This document shows, piece after piece, positions 1-12,121 of a stretch of 57,934 bases of DNA (positions are counted from its first letter, which is position 1; the number at the start of each line of letters is the position of its first letter). Origin of the DNA: Gammaproteobacteria bacterium. GTDB taxonomy: Bacteria; Pseudomonadota; Gammaproteobacteria; Enterobacterales; Alteromonadaceae. The notes beneath the pieces were generated by a model. That model was not told where the DNA came from and searched no databases. It was given only the letters and a program-made list of their open reading frames with translations. The stretch covers positions 1 to 57,934 of the forward strand of contig JAAFAI010000028.1 of assembly GCA_018222405.1 (NCBI GenBank), read 5' to 3'. The translations under genes were made by a program, and so were the position numbers.

Positions 1-25
1 ACCGGCTAAATACCCCTCAAAGAAA

Positions 26-74
26 AATGCCAGTCAGCTTAACTGACTGGCATTAGGCGAAAGCCGGCTTTTTT
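26..74 (+). terminator. Rho-independent terminator of an upstream gene
   Basis: A 12-bp perfect stem (26-37 with 43-54, 5-nt loop) is followed by a small GGC-GAAA-GCC hairpin (56-65) and a T run (69-74). It most likely ends transcription of a gene left of the window. The flanks TCAAAGAAAAA and TTTTTCTTTGA are also complementary, so the structure could extend. Confidence 0.6.
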
Positions 75-138
75 CTTTGACTTCCCCGTAGCCCGCTTGC
101 AAAATGCGGTCAGATCCATATCCGATAATGAGTAGTAC

Positions 139-465
139 GTGATAGCGTCTTTTACCGCGCCGGTCAGCGATTTGTTGGCAGGTTATTTTAATGAAATGAG
201 CCTGATGTTAATGGCAACCCTGCTGGTTGTTTATGGCGACATCATCAACAAGCAGGTTAAACGCAGCCTTAGCGGCCTGCACTTTATTCTTCGCAGCGGA
301 CTGTTTGTGTTGCTGTGTGCGTTTGGATATGGTGCGCTTACCATATACGGTGCGCCACTGCTTCATCATATCTTTAAATTTGTGGCCTACGAATACCGTG
401 GTGTCGCATTTATTGCCGCCTTTGTTGCGCTGGGTGTGGCCGCTGAACGCCGGCGTTATATCTGA
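139..465 (+). CDS. DUF3392 family inner-membrane protein
   Basis: A 108-residue hydrophobic protein matching the DUF3392 family as I know it: about 105-110 residues, three to four membrane segments, and motifs like LLVVYGDIINKQVKR and LLCAFGYGALT in the middle. The start is a GTG, chosen because the family begins about 20 residues before the first membrane segment and no in-frame ATG fits that length. No function is established for the family. It is convergent with the lipoprotein gene at 544-1464. Confidence 0.7.
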   Translation: MIASFTAPVSDLLAGYFNEMSLMLMATLLVVYGDIINKQVKRSLSGLHFILRSGLFVLLCAFGYGALTIYGAPLLHHIFKFVAYEYRGVAFIAAFVALGVAAERRRYI

Positions 466-543
466 CACCTGTTACTCCGGTAACTTGCCTGCATATGAGT
501 CAGCAGAATTACAAGCCACTGGTGGGTATTCCCAAAAATTGCT

Positions 544-1464
544 TTATTCCTTAAGTAACTTATCCAGCCATTTCGGCCGGGTATAGTCTTCTGGTAATTT
601 GACCCGATATAACTGAAAGTTACCGTGGCTTATAAGGCGTTCCGGATAGCGGTCGAAGCGTTGTTCAAAATCTCCTTCTATCACATCGTTAAGAGCATAT
701 CTAAGCGTCAACTGACTCGCAAAGTGAACACTGTCTAAAGAGACAGTTAACTCGCCATTCTTTTGCTCTAACCCTTCGGGGTCAAACGTCATGATTGTCT
801 CACGGGCGTATCCAGGCCGATAGACTGTAAAAGTGGCTGTTTGATCAGGCTGATAATCCAACGTGGCAAAATACAACTGATCCTCGTTAGCTTTTTCTAA
901 AATGCCGGACCAGAAACCAAACCTGTTATGTTTATGTTCTGCAGCGATGGCTTTTATTTTATCGGCTTGTTGTGCAATAAACCGTTGTGGGGCTGGCGTG
1001 CTATTAACTGCATGAAGACGGTAACCTGAGCTGAGGATCGCACCAGATTGAAGTAGCGTCATTTCAGTTGCAAGCAAATCGTCCTCAATATGGTAAGTCA
1101 GGCTGATTTTTAACGGTAATTGCTCGTCGGCTGTCTGGGTGAATATCTGGCAGCTAAATGCATCGCATAGGATATCTTTGTCTGAAAAAGAAACGCGTTT
1201 GCTAAACTGCATACCCGAGGCAATATTAAAAGATGACAGGCTGTGCTGACCGTCTGCTGTTATGTTTAATACCATAAACAAGGCTCCTGAGCGGTTAATC
1301 CCCTCCCAGGTGCCTGTTGGTAAGTTAGTTGCGGTGGATTGAGCGTGATGAGAAAGTGCAGGGTCCTTTTGCGCATCGTCGATTATAGGCTCACTAGCTG
1401 CTGATATTTGTCTGGCGCACCCGTTGATAGCGAAAAGCAATAGTACCAACAGTAAAGTTTTCAT
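544..1464 (-). CDS. Predicted lipoprotein of unknown function
   Basis: A 306-residue protein with an N-terminal lipoprotein signal: a short basic start, a Leu-rich core, then a lipobox ending NGC with Cys at about residue 16. The mature part is hydrophilic and beta-rich, with no motif I recognise. It should be anchored to the inner or outer membrane facing the periplasm. It lies 94 bp downstream of the cytochrome b561 gene on the same strand, so co-transcription is possible but not shown. Confidence 0.6.
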   Translation of the reverse strand: MKTLLLVLLLFAINGCARQISAASEPIIDDAQKDPALSHHAQSTATNLPTGTWEGINRSGALFMVLNITADGQHSLSSFNIASGMQFSKRVSFSDKDILCDAFSCQIFTQTADEQLPLKISLTYHIEDDLLATEMTLLQSGAILSSGYRLHAVNSTPAPQRFIAQQADKIKAIAAEHKHNRFGFWSGILEKANEDQLYFATLDYQPDQTATFTVYRPGYARETIMTFDPEGLEQKNGELTVSLDSVHFASQLTLRYALNDVIEGDFEQRFDRYPERLISHGNFQLYRVKLPEDYTRPKWLDKLLKE

Positions 1465-1558
1465 TGAAATTCCTTATTCAAAGCAATTTTAGAAATGGAT
1501 TAGAATGATTTGCTGCAAATCCAGAAGTAGCCCGCTATTACGCGAGCTGTTGTTATTG

Positions 1559-2242
1559 TTAATAATACATATCCGCATCCACCGCCGGGGCGGGTGGGGC
1601 AATTTCAATGGTGTAATACATTGCTGCAATAACTATAACGACCAGTATTAGTGCCAGTAATAGCCGCGAAGAAGATATACCCGGTTCGTTGGTAGGTTTT
1701 TTACCATGAAACATGGCGGGCACCAGCAGCTGCTTTTTAAATCGCGCATAAAACACTACTGCGATGATATGCAGTGCAATTGCTGCCAGCAGAATATTAA
1801 AGGCCGTATGGTGAATAGAATTCATGGTGTCGCGGGTGGCGTCGGACACGGCATCGTAATAAGGACCGTTATTGATAATATCGTCGCCGATAAATAAGCC
1901 GCTGATGCCTTGCAGTGCCACTAACAACAGCAGAGCAATTACCATCCAACCGCCCATAGGGTTGTGCCCGGCATGTTCTGGCGAATTTGGGTTAGTCACC
2001 GTTTTCGCATAGTCAAGCACTTTGCCTGGGCCGGCTAAAAATTGGCTGAATCGGGCGTAAGTGGTGCCGACAAATCCCCACAGTAAGCGGAACAAAATCA
2101 AGCCCAGCGTGAAGTAGCCAATTTTAAAATGCCAGTCAATGGCGTCGAATACCTCAGCAGTTAAGTATTGTGCCACGATGCAGGCTACCAGCAGCCAGTG
2201 GAAGAGACGGGTCGGAATATCCCAGATAAGACGTTTTTCCAT
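1559..2242 (-). CDS. Cytochrome b561 family protein (di-haem membrane cytochrome b)
   Basis: A 227-residue integral membrane protein starting with the typical WDIPTRLFHWLL motif of bacterial cytochrome b561 / Ni,Fe-hydrogenase-type cytochrome b subunits. Four main membrane segments are visible, with His residues placed as haem ligands (HW near residue 15, HFK near 38, HHTAF near 144, ALHIIAV near 157). A fifth C-terminal hydrophobic segment follows a KKP-rich loop. It probably carries electrons between quinol and a periplasmic c-type partner, but no partner gene is adjacent. An AGGACA Shine-Dalgarno precedes the ATG. Confidence 0.8.
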   Translation of the reverse strand: MEKRLIWDIPTRLFHWLLVACIVAQYLTAEVFDAIDWHFKIGYFTLGLILFRLLWGFVGTTYARFSQFLAGPGKVLDYAKTVTNPNSPEHAGHNPMGGWMVIALLLLVALQGISGLFIGDDIINNGPYYDAVSDATRDTMNSIHHTAFNILLAAIALHIIAVVFYARFKKQLLVPAMFHGKKPTNEPGISSSRLLLALILVVIVIAAMYYTIEIAPPAPAVDADMYY

Positions 2243-2461
2243 TTCTATATGTCCTGTAACAAACCTTTTGGTGTGATGTGTGATTTATTTTTTGCGGCGC
2301 AATGGGTTCTCATTGAAGCCGGACAGGTAGCAAAGTTCAACCATTTGTGGGTTTTCATCTGCACGGCTATCAGGCACAATTCGCCCATCAACAGTCACAT
2401 TGCCCGGAAAACTGTCCCTACAGTCAACCAAGGGCACCTTAAATAAGCAAGCAGGTTTTCG

Positions 2462-3265
2462 ATGAAAGTAGGTCTTTTTGGCGCCAATGGTCGGATGGGA
2501 CGGGTATTGATTGAAGCGCTCAATGAACATGATACCGCCTCATTAAGTGTTGCATCGGTTCGTGATGACTCTCCGTGGGTCGGTATGGATGTGGGTGAAC
2601 TGGCGGGCATAGGAAAGCTGGAAACTGCTTGTAGTGCTTTGTCTTCCATTGACCCGGCAGACGTTGATGTGATGATCGACTTTACTCTGCCTGCCGCGTT
2701 CGATAGTAACCTTAAGTGGTGTGTGACCAATAACAAGCCTGTGGTCATTGGCACTACCGGATTGTCAGCCGCTCAGCTGGATTTACTGGCTGATGCAGCA
2801 ACCAAAATTCCGGTGGTATTTGCCGCAAATTACAGTGTTGGGGTGAATTTAATGTTATCCCTGGTAAAACAGGCTGCCCGTGCACTGGGCGCAACCGCGG
2901 ATATCGAGATTTTAGAGGCGCACCACCGCTTTAAGCAGGATGCGCCATCGGGTACCGCTATGGCGATCGGTGAAGCTATTGCTGACGAGCTGGGCCGAGA
3001 CCTGTCAACCTGCGCTGTGTATGGTCGGGAGGGCAAAACACCGCCGCGAGACCACAACACTATTGGCTTTGCTACTGTTCGCGCCGGTGATGTGGTGGGT
3101 GAGCACACTGCTTTATTTGCGGATATTGGTGAGCGCCTGGAGATTACCCATAAAGCTTCCAGTCGCTTAACTTTTGCCCGTGGTGCGGTGCAGGCTGCAA
3201 TGTGGCTGTCGCAGCAGAATGCCGGCCAGTACGGCATGAATGACGTATTGTCTTTAAATCAATAA
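2462..3265 (+). CDS. dapB: 4-hydroxy-tetrahydrodipicolinate reductase
   Basis: DapB performs the NAD(P)H-dependent reduction in the diaminopimelate/lysine pathway, in the cytoplasm. The 267-residue length is normal. The N-terminal Rossmann motif GANGRMGR is at residues 7-14, and the family signature HHRFKQDAPSGTA (about residues 154-166) carries the catalytic His/Lys and the substrate-binding GT. The ATG follows an AT-rich stretch after the divergent cytochrome gene. Its position just before carAB is the usual gammaproteobacterial order, although the 308-bp gap before carA suggests separate transcription. Confidence 0.95.
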   Translation: MKVGLFGANGRMGRVLIEALNEHDTASLSVASVRDDSPWVGMDVGELAGIGKLETACSALSSIDPADVDVMIDFTLPAAFDSNLKWCVTNNKPVVIGTTGLSAAQLDLLADAATKIPVVFAANYSVGVNLMLSLVKQAARALGATADIEILEAHHRFKQDAPSGTAMAIGEAIADELGRDLSTCAVYGREGKTPPRDHNTIGFATVRAGDVVGEHTALFADIGERLEITHKASSRLTFARGAVQAAMWLSQQNAGQYGMNDVLSLNQ

Positions 3266-3368
3266 TAAATAGAAAACGCCAGAAAATGGCTCAATGAATT
3301 GCTTTTTTGGCATGTTTGCGTGAATTTATAGCTTAACGGGTTATTTTAATAATTTTTCCAGATCGGAA

Positions 3369-3397
3369 TAGACCTTTAAAGTCTCTTAAGCTATAAT
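3369..3397 (+). promoter_or_regulatory. Probable sigma-70 promoter of carAB
   Basis: TAGACC (3369-3374), 17 bp, then a perfect TATAAT (3392-3397) in the dapB-carA gap. The -35 overlaps a small palindrome (AGACC-TTTAAA-GTCT). Transcription from here would give a leader of about 170 nt before carA. Called by eye from the boxes and spacing. Confidence 0.55.
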
Positions 3398-3492
3398 CCA
3401 CGGAATTTGCCAAAAATTAGTGTTGAAACCGCTGCTGCATTAGCTTTAGCGGCAGTTTGAGCACATATTCATTAGCTGCAAATTCTAGTAAA

Positions 3493-3527
3493 CGGGATGT
3501 AAATTGAATATTACCTCCCGTTTTTTG
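3493..3527 (+). terminator. Terminator-like hairpin in the carA leader (possible attenuator)
   Basis: AACGGGA and TCCCGTT pair around an inner GTAA/TTAC stem, and the 3' arm runs straight into a run of Ts. This has the form of an intrinsic terminator but sits about 45 bp before carA and downstream of the predicted promoter. A GCAG...CTGC pairing just upstream could form an alternative structure. Attenuation is inferred; no convincing leader peptide was found. Confidence 0.6.
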
Positions 3528-3573
3528 TGAGTGTTATTTAAAACTCTCGGTTATCCTTAATTTGGAGGTTGAC

Positions 3574-4704
3574 TTGGCTAATTCCGCCCTTCTGGTCTTA
3601 GAAGATGGTTCTGTGTTTAAGGGTACCGCTATTGGTGCTCAAGGTATGTCAGTTGGTGAAGTAGTATTTAATACATCAATGACCGGCTACCAGGAAATTC
3701 TGACTGACCCTTCTTACGCTGAACAAATTGTTACTCTTACTTATCCCCATATCGGCAATACCGGTACCAACCAGGAAGATGTTGAATCAAACAAAATCTG
3801 GTCAAAAGGTCTGGTTATAAGAGATCTCCCTCTCGTTGCCAGCAATTTTCGAAACGAACAAACGCTGTCTGATTATCTCAAAGCCAATAATGTGGTGGGC
3901 ATTGCAGATATCGACACCCGTCGTTTAACGCGTATTCTGCGCGACAAGGGCGCACAAAACGGTTGCATCATTTGCACCGACGCGCTGGATGAAGCGGCGG
4001 CGCTGGAAAACGCCAAAGCGTTCCCCGGCCTAAAAGGAATGGACTTAGCAAAAGTGGTTTCGACCACAGAAATCACCGAATGGACCAGCGGTGTATGGGA
4101 GCTTGAAGGCGGCTATAAAGACGGCGCGGATTATAAATATCATGTGGTGGCCTATGACTACGGTGCAAAACACAACATCCTGCGAATGTTGGTTGACCGT
4201 GGCTGTAAGCTAACGCTGGTACCGGCACAAACCTCTGCCGAAGACGTCCTGGCGATGAATCCGGACGGTGTGTTCCTGTCGAACGGCCCGGGCGACCCTG
4301 AGCCATGTGACTACGCTATCGACGCGATTAAAACCATCGTCGACACTGATTTGCCGGTGTTCGGTATTTGTTTAGGCCACCAGTTACTCGCGCTGGCCAG
4401 TGGTGCGAAAACCGTGAAGATGAAGTTTGGTCACCATGGTGCCAACCACCCGGTGAAAGACCTGGAACGTGACGTGGTGATGATCACCAGTCAGAACCAC
4501 GGTTTTGCGGTTGATGAAGCGAATCTGCCAGACAATCTTAAAGTGACGCATGTGTCGTTGTTTGATAAATCCCTGCAGGGTATTCATCGTATCGACAAAC
4601 CGGCGTTCAGCTTCCAGGGGCACCCTGAAGCCAGCCCTGGTCCGCACGATGCAGCTGCATTATTTGATCACTTTATCGACTTAATCGAACAGTCAAAGCA
4701 GTAG
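3574..4704 (+). CDS. carA: Carbamoyl-phosphate synthase small (glutamine amidotransferase) subunit
   Basis: CarA hydrolyses glutamine and passes ammonia to CarB to make carbamoyl phosphate for arginine and pyrimidines. I use the TTG at 3574, 5 nt after a strong GGAGG, because the protein then begins (M)[11 protein letters not shown], aligned with E. coli CarA. An earlier TTG at 3562 would lie inside that Shine-Dalgarno. The protein has 376 residues. The nucleophile Cys is in [14 protein letters not shown] and the catalytic His/Glu in [11 protein letters not shown] near the C-terminus. It is 12 bp from carB, so the two form one operon. Confidence 0.96.
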   Translation: MANSALLVLEDGSVFKGTAIGAQGMSVGEVVFNTSMTGYQEILTDPSYAEQIVTLTYPHIGNTGTNQEDVESNKIWSKGLVIRDLPLVASNFRNEQTLSDYLKANNVVGIADIDTRRLTRILRDKGAQNGCIICTDALDEAAALENAKAFPGLKGMDLAKVVSTTEITEWTSGVWELEGGYKDGADYKYHVVAYDYGAKHNILRMLVDRGCKLTLVPAQTSAEDVLAMNPDGVFLSNGPGDPEPCDYAIDAIKTIVDTDLPVFGICLGHQLLALASGAKTVKMKFGHHGANHPVKDLERDVVMITSQNHGFAVDEANLPDNLKVTHVSLFDKSLQGIHRIDKPAFSFQGHPEASPGPHDAAALFDHFIDLIEQSKQ

Positions 4705-4716
4705 GAACTTGCCCCA

Positions 4717-7938
<3,222 letters not shown>

Positions 7939-7978
7939 TGACAAAAAGCAGGATCCTGTGTATTCTTCTTAAATGACA

Positions 7979-8033
7979 AAAAAGGGGTCAGAGTACATTA
8001 ATGCTATCCATTAATGTACTCTGACCCCTTTTT
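7979..8033. repeat. REP-like perfect palindrome (25-bp arms)
   Basis: The arms 7979-8003 and 8009-8033 are exact reverse complements around a 5-nt loop. The outer part carries the core GGGGTCAGAGTACATTA, which recurs at 21340-21420. It lies in the carB-greA gap and ends in T5, so it could also terminate carAB transcription. The core resembles intergenic REP elements linked to RAYT (Y1-type) transposases in many gammaproteobacteria. No such transposase is in this window. Confidence 0.75.
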
Positions 8034-8070
8034 ACTTTTTATTAATTTCCAGGTAAGTGAGAATAACAAC

Positions 8071-8547
8071 ATGACTCAATATCCTATGACTGCACGTGGT
8101 GCTGAGATGCTTCGCGAGGAGTTGAATCAACTTAAATCGGTAGAGCGTCCTAAAATTATTGCTTCTATTGCGGAGGCCCGTGAGCATGGCGACTTAAAAG
8201 AGAACGCTGAATACCACGCCGCCCGTGAACAGCAAAGCTTCTGTGAAGGCCGCATTCAGGACATCGAAGGTAAACTGTCTAACGCACAAATCATCGATGT
8301 CACTAAAATGCCTAACAATGGTAAGGTTATTTTTGGTGCTACGGTGACCATTCTTAACCTTGATAACGATAAAGAAACCACTTATCGCATCGTGGGTGAC
8401 GATGAAGCCGACATTAAACAAAACCTGATTTCAGTTAACTCGCCAATCGCCCGCGGCCTGATTGGTAAAGAGCTCGACGATATGGTTAACATTCAAACGC
8501 CGGCTGGCACCGTTGAATACGAAATCATCGAAGTCGAATATATTTAA
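8071..8547 (+). CDS. greA: Transcription elongation factor GreA
   Basis: GreA rescues backtracked RNA polymerase by stimulating transcript cleavage. The ATG at 8071 gives the usual 158 residues beginning [18 protein letters not shown]. An upstream in-frame start would run through the palindrome. The N-terminal coiled coil holds the acidic tip ([16 protein letters not shown], about residues 41-56), and the C-terminal FKBP-like domain ends YEIIEVEYI. It has its own terminator at 8556. Confidence 0.96.
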   Translation: MTQYPMTARGAEMLREELNQLKSVERPKIIASIAEAREHGDLKENAEYHAAREQQSFCEGRIQDIEGKLSNAQIIDVTKMPNNGKVIFGATVTILNLDNDKETTYRIVGDDEADIKQNLISVNSPIARGLIGKELDDMVNIQTPAGTVEYEIIEVEYI

Positions 8548-8555
8548 TCATTTCT

Positions 8556-8577
8556 AAGAGCTGCTTTCGCAGCTCTT
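8556..8577 (+). terminator. Terminator after greA
   Basis: A 9-bp perfect stem (AAGAGCTGC/GCAGCTCTT) with a TTTC loop starts 8 bp after the greA stop. The following sequence is only moderately T-rich. Confidence 0.6.
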
Positions 8578-8621
8578 ACTTGTTGCCCCTTTGTTTTACT
8601 CCCTGTATTAAACGGATTTAT

Positions 8622-9176
8622 ATGAAAGACACCAGCACCGACGAAATTCAAACCCTCGACTCCAAAGTGGTTTATCAGAATCGCTGGATGACCGTGCGCG
8701 AAGATACTATTGGTCGTGATGACGGCTACCGCGGGATCTATGGGGTTGTGGACAAACCGGACTTTGTAGTGGTGATCGCCATTGATGGCGACGATGTTTA
8801 CCTTGTCGAACAATATCGGTATCCGGTAAAAAGCCGTCATCTGGAATTTCCTCAGGGAGCTAAAGAGGGCGCAGATACCTTCGACGCACTGAGCGTTGCT
8901 AAGGCCGAGTTAAGAGAAGAATGCGGTTTACTGGCAGCCGACTGGCAGTACGTTGGCGAACAGTTCCTTGCCTATGGCATGTGCTCCCAGCGCTATCATA
9001 TTTTTGTGGCGAAAACCCTCACCAAAACGGCTCAGGAACTCGAAGAAGAAGAGCAGGGGCTCACTGTGCATAAGCTGCCGCTGGCAGAAGTAAAAGCCCG
9101 CATCGTTAATGGTGAGATGATGGATTCAACCACCTGTAATGCGTTTGGACTGGCAACGCTGAAAGGCTATCTTTAA
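8622..9176 (+). CDS. Nudix hydrolase (ADP-ribose pyrophosphatase-like)
   Basis: A 184-residue protein from the ATG at 8622. The longer frame from 8580 would begin inside the greA terminator tail, so I reject it. The Nudix-box core AELREECGLL is visible, preceded by LEFPQGAKEG, and the fold pattern LVEQYRYPVKS...LEFPQG is typical of ADP-ribose/nucleoside diphosphate sugar pyrophosphatases. The Nudix box is not canonical at its first Glu, so the substrate is uncertain. It is likely cytoplasmic and Mg2+-dependent. It is followed after 2 bp by an acetyltransferase gene, suggesting a two-gene operon. Confidence 0.85.
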   Translation: MKDTSTDEIQTLDSKVVYQNRWMTVREDTIGRDDGYRGIYGVVDKPDFVVVIAIDGDDVYLVEQYRYPVKSRHLEFPQGAKEGADTFDALSVAKAELREECGLLAADWQYVGEQFLAYGMCSQRYHIFVAKTLTKTAQELEEEEQGLTVHKLPLAEVKARIVNGEMMDSTTCNAFGLATLKGYL

Positions 9177-9178
9177 TC

Positions 9179-9649
9179 ATGCCAGCCGAATCGCTGCAAA
9201 TTAGAGTAGACGATTTATCCGCTGGTGACGTCATTGCGTTGCTCGAGGAACATCTGGCTGATATGTATGCCACATCGCCGCCTGAATGCGTTCATGCTCT
9301 CGACGTTGATAAACTCAAAGCGCCGGACATTACCTTTTTTGCGGCTCGCTCCGGGTATAAACTGCTGGGTTGCATCGCTCTGAAGCACCTTAACGCCGCT
9401 GACGCCGAAATAAAATCCATGCGTACACCAGCCAGTGCACGGCGTACTGGTACAGGTAAAAGATTACTTGAGCATGTTATTGATTATGCCACAAATACCG
9501 GCTATCAAAGCTTATGGCTGGAAACTGGCAGCATGGACTTTTTTGCTCCGGCCAGACAGTTATATCAGCGCTACGGATTTCAATTTTGCGGGCCATTTGC
9601 CGACTATAAGAGCGATCCCAACAGTTGTTTTATGTGCAAAACTTTATAA
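9179..9649 (+). CDS. GNAT family N-acetyltransferase
   Basis: A 156-residue single-domain acetyltransferase. The acetyl-CoA pyrophosphate loop is at about residues 94-101 (RRTGTGKR, a variant of the R/Q-x-x-G-x-G/A motif), and the C-terminal YQRYGFQFCGPFADY segment is typical of the YsnE/PhnO-like branch. It begins 2 bp after the Nudix gene stop and is probably translationally linked to it. The substrate cannot be told from sequence. Confidence 0.85.
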   Translation: MPAESLQIRVDDLSAGDVIALLEEHLADMYATSPPECVHALDVDKLKAPDITFFAARSGYKLLGCIALKHLNAADAEIKSMRTPASARRTGTGKRLLEHVIDYATNTGYQSLWLETGSMDFFAPARQLYQRYGFQFCGPFADYKSDPNSCFMCKTL

Positions 9650-10042
9650 TCGCCAGCCGCTATGGTTTTAACCGGTCGGCCTGACAGGGCCCTTGAACCC
9701 TTTTTCCATTAATTCAGATCAAGCATTGCTTCACTTTACCTTGTGTTCACCAATGCTCTCCAGCACACTCATCTACAGGCGATATATTAACCAGTTATAC
9801 GACCTATAAACACTGTTTATGGGAGATGGGATGATGACAGCATGTTAATTAAGTGTGATCGCTGTATTCATACAACTTATAGGTTGCATAAGTGAAACTT
9901 AATTTTATGCACTAAATAGAATATATATTGATATTTAGTCGTAAAAAATGATTTTTTATGCAATTCAAACAGTTGTTTATATTGTCTTTTAGCAACTGCC
10001 GTGATACTAATCTGTTTCCAAAAATAATGCCCGGGAAAAGCA
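9650..10042. other. Intergenic region upstream of oadGAB
   Basis: 393 bp, AT-rich, with no credible ORF. It should hold the oad promoter. The only clear structure is an inverted repeat TGCATAA (9885-9891) / TTATGCA (9905-9911), 13 bp apart, about 130 bp before oadG, which could be an operator. No clean promoter could be assigned by eye. Confidence 0.4.
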
Positions 10043-10306
10043 ATGACTACACCGATTTCAGAATTACTAATGGAAGCTGCCAATTTACTGCTGGTGGGAA
10101 TGGGCTTTGTTTTTGTGTTTCTGACAATCCTTATTTTCGCGGTAAACGCACTCAAGGCTTTTTGTGAGCGTTTCCCTGGTCAGGAGCCGCAGGCGCCGGT
10201 AAGAGCGTCGGGCACGAAAGCCACTTCAACAGCTGCCGCCGATAACAATGTTATCGCTGCCATATCTGCTGCTGTGCACGCGCACAGAAACGCAAAGAAT
10301 AAATAA
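10043..10306 (+). CDS. oadG: Oxaloacetate decarboxylase gamma subunit
   Basis: An 87-residue protein with one N-terminal membrane helix (about 11-38) and a hydrophilic, Ala/Thr-rich tail ending in a basic AHRNAKNK. Size, topology and position before oadA fit OadG, which assembles the alpha and beta subunits at the inner membrane. The sequence is weakly conserved, so context is the stronger argument. Confidence 0.88.
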   Translation: MTTPISELLMEAANLLLVGMGFVFVFLTILIFAVNALKAFCERFPGQEPQAPVRASGTKATSTAAADNNVIAAISAAVHAHRNAKNK

Positions 10307-10324
10307 CACACTTTAGGAGAACAC

Positions 10325-12115
10325 ATGTCTAAGCCACTGGCGATTACCGAACTGGTGCTTCGGGATGCGCACCAATCACTGCTAGCAACCAGAATGCGTC
10401 TGGACGATATGCTACCCATCGCTGAAAAGCTTGATAACGCAGGTTATTGGTCGATCGAGTCCTGGGGTGGTGCCACCTTCGATTCGTGTATCCGTTATCT
10501 GGGGGAAGATCCCTGGGAACGTATCCGTGAGCTGAAAAAAGCCATGCCAAAGACTCCGCAGCAAATGTTATTGCGTGGTCAGAACCTGCTGGGGTATCGC
10601 CACTATGCCGACGACGTGGTTACCCGCTTTGTTGAGCGTGCGCATGACAACGGTGTAGACGTATTCCGTATTTTCGATGCCATGAATGATGTACGTAACC
10701 TGGAAACGGCCATCAAAGCGGCGGTGAATTGTGGTGCACATGCTCAGGGTACTATCTCTTACACTGTGAGCCCCGTGCATAACCTCGAGTTGTGGCTGGA
10801 TATGGCGAAAAAGCTCGAAGACATGGGTGTTCACTCTATCTGTATTAAAGATATGGCAGGCCTGCTTAAGCCTTACGAGTGTGAAACGCTAATTACCGAA
10901 CTGAAGAAAACCGTTGATGTGCCGATTGCCATGCAGTGTCACGCCACTACCGGCCTGAGCACTGCCACTTACCAAAAAGCCATTGACGCTGGTATCGACA
11001 TTCTTGATACCGCGATTTCGTCGATGAGTATGACTTACGGTCACTCTGCCACCGAAACCATTGTGTCGATTCTGGAAGGCACCGGGCGCGATACCGGCCT
11101 GGATTTACCGGAGCTGGCAGAGATTGCCGCCTACTTCCGTGATGTGCGTAAGAAGTACGCTAAGTTTGAAGGCAGCCTGAAAGGCGTTGATGCACGTATT
11201 CTGCTGGCTCAGGTGCCTGGTGGTATGCTTACCAACATGGAAAGCCAGCTCAAAGAGCAGGGCGCAGCCGATAAATTTGATGAAGTGCTGCAGGAGATCC
11301 CGCGCGTTCGTGAAGATCTGGGCTTTATTCCTCTGGTTACACCTACCTCGCAAATCGTTGGCACTCAGGCAGTACTAAACGTACTGACTGGCGAGCGTTA
11401 TAAGAGTATTTCCAAAGAAACTGCTGGCGTACTGAAAGGCGAATACGGCGCTACTGCTGCACCGGTTAACAGTGAACTGCAAGCACGAGTGCTGGATGGC
11501 GGGGAAGCAATCACCTGTCGCCCTGCCGATCTCATTGAGCCAGAACTGGAAAAACTGGAAACTGAACTCGATAGTCTGGCTAAAGAAAAATCTATCTCTC
11601 TGGCTAAAGACAAAATCGACGACGTGCTGACCTATGCGCTGTTTCCGCAAATTGGCCTTAAATTCCTCGAAAACCGCAATAATCCGGATGCCTTTGAACC
11701 GGTACCTACTGGTGAAGAAGCTGCACCTGCTGCACCGGTAGCCAGTGCGCCGGCCTCAGCATCAGAAGCGGCGGTTTATGATGTACGTGTTGATGGCAAG
11801 CTTTATAGCGTGGAAGTGGGCGCACAAGGCGAGTTAGGCGCTATTACGCCGGCGCCAGCTGCACCGGCTCAGGCGGCACCTGCTGCTGCACCTTCGCCAT
11901 CCGGTCAGACCATTAATGCGCCGCTGGCAGGCAACGTGTTTAAGATCCTGGTATCGCCGGGCGACCAGGTAGCTAATGGGGATGTGGTGATCATTCTGGA
12001 AGCCATGAAAATGGAAACTGAGATCCGCAGTGCCTTTGACGGCACCGTGTCTTCAATTCAGGTAAAAGATGGTGACAGCGTTTCCAGCGGTCAGCCTCTG
12101 ATCAGTTTGGGTTAA
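10325..12115 (+). CDS. oadA: Oxaloacetate decarboxylase alpha subunit (biotin protein)
   Basis: The 596-residue carboxyltransferase moves CO2 from oxaloacetate to biotin. The TIM-barrel domain opens with [15 protein letters not shown] and has the metal/lysine region [10 protein letters not shown] (about 174-183). A conserved carboxylase domain follows (about 300-460), then an Ala/Pro-rich linker (about 465-525). The biotinyl domain carries the biotinylated Lys in EAMKMETE near residue 561. A TTAGGAGA Shine-Dalgarno precedes the ATG. It acts at the cytoplasmic face with OadB/OadG. Confidence 0.95.
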   Translation: MSKPLAITELVLRDAHQSLLATRMRLDDMLPIAEKLDNAGYWSIESWGGATFDSCIRYLGEDPWERIRELKKAMPKTPQQMLLRGQNLLGYRHYADDVVTRFVERAHDNGVDVFRIFDAMNDVRNLETAIKAAVNCGAHAQGTISYTVSPVHNLELWLDMAKKLEDMGVHSICIKDMAGLLKPYECETLITELKKTVDVPIAMQCHATTGLSTATYQKAIDAGIDILDTAISSMSMTYGHSATETIVSILEGTGRDTGLDLPELAEIAAYFRDVRKKYAKFEGSLKGVDARILLAQVPGGMLTNMESQLKEQGAADKFDEVLQEIPRVREDLGFIPLVTPTSQIVGTQAVLNVLTGERYKSISKETAGVLKGEYGATAAPVNSELQARVLDGGEAITCRPADLIEPELEKLETELDSLAKEKSISLAKDKIDDVLTYALFPQIGLKFLENRNNPDAFEPVPTGEEAAPAAPVASAPASASEAAVYDVRVDGKLYSVEVGAQGELGAITPAPAAPAQAAPAAAPSPSGQTINAPLAGNVFKILVSPGDQVANGDVVIILEAMKMETEIRSAFDGTVSSIQVKDGDSVSSGQPLISLG

Positions 12116-12121
12116 CCGGCC

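Noticed and set aside
2285..2530. Minus-strand ORF of 81 codons upstream of the cytochrome b561 gene
   Set aside because: Its start lies antisense inside dapB and there is no ribosome site or recognised domain. The C-terminal part looks coding-like, so I note it, but it is too weak to annotate.
3421..3444. Possible leader peptide GTG-TTG-AAA-CCG-CTG-CTG-CAT-TAG before carA
   Set aside because: There is no Shine-Dalgarno and no run of regulatory codons, so it does not support peptide-based attenuation.
9850..9880. CRP-like half-site GTGTGATCGC upstream of oadG
   Set aside because: Only the left half matches; the right half (TATTC) does not fit TCACA.
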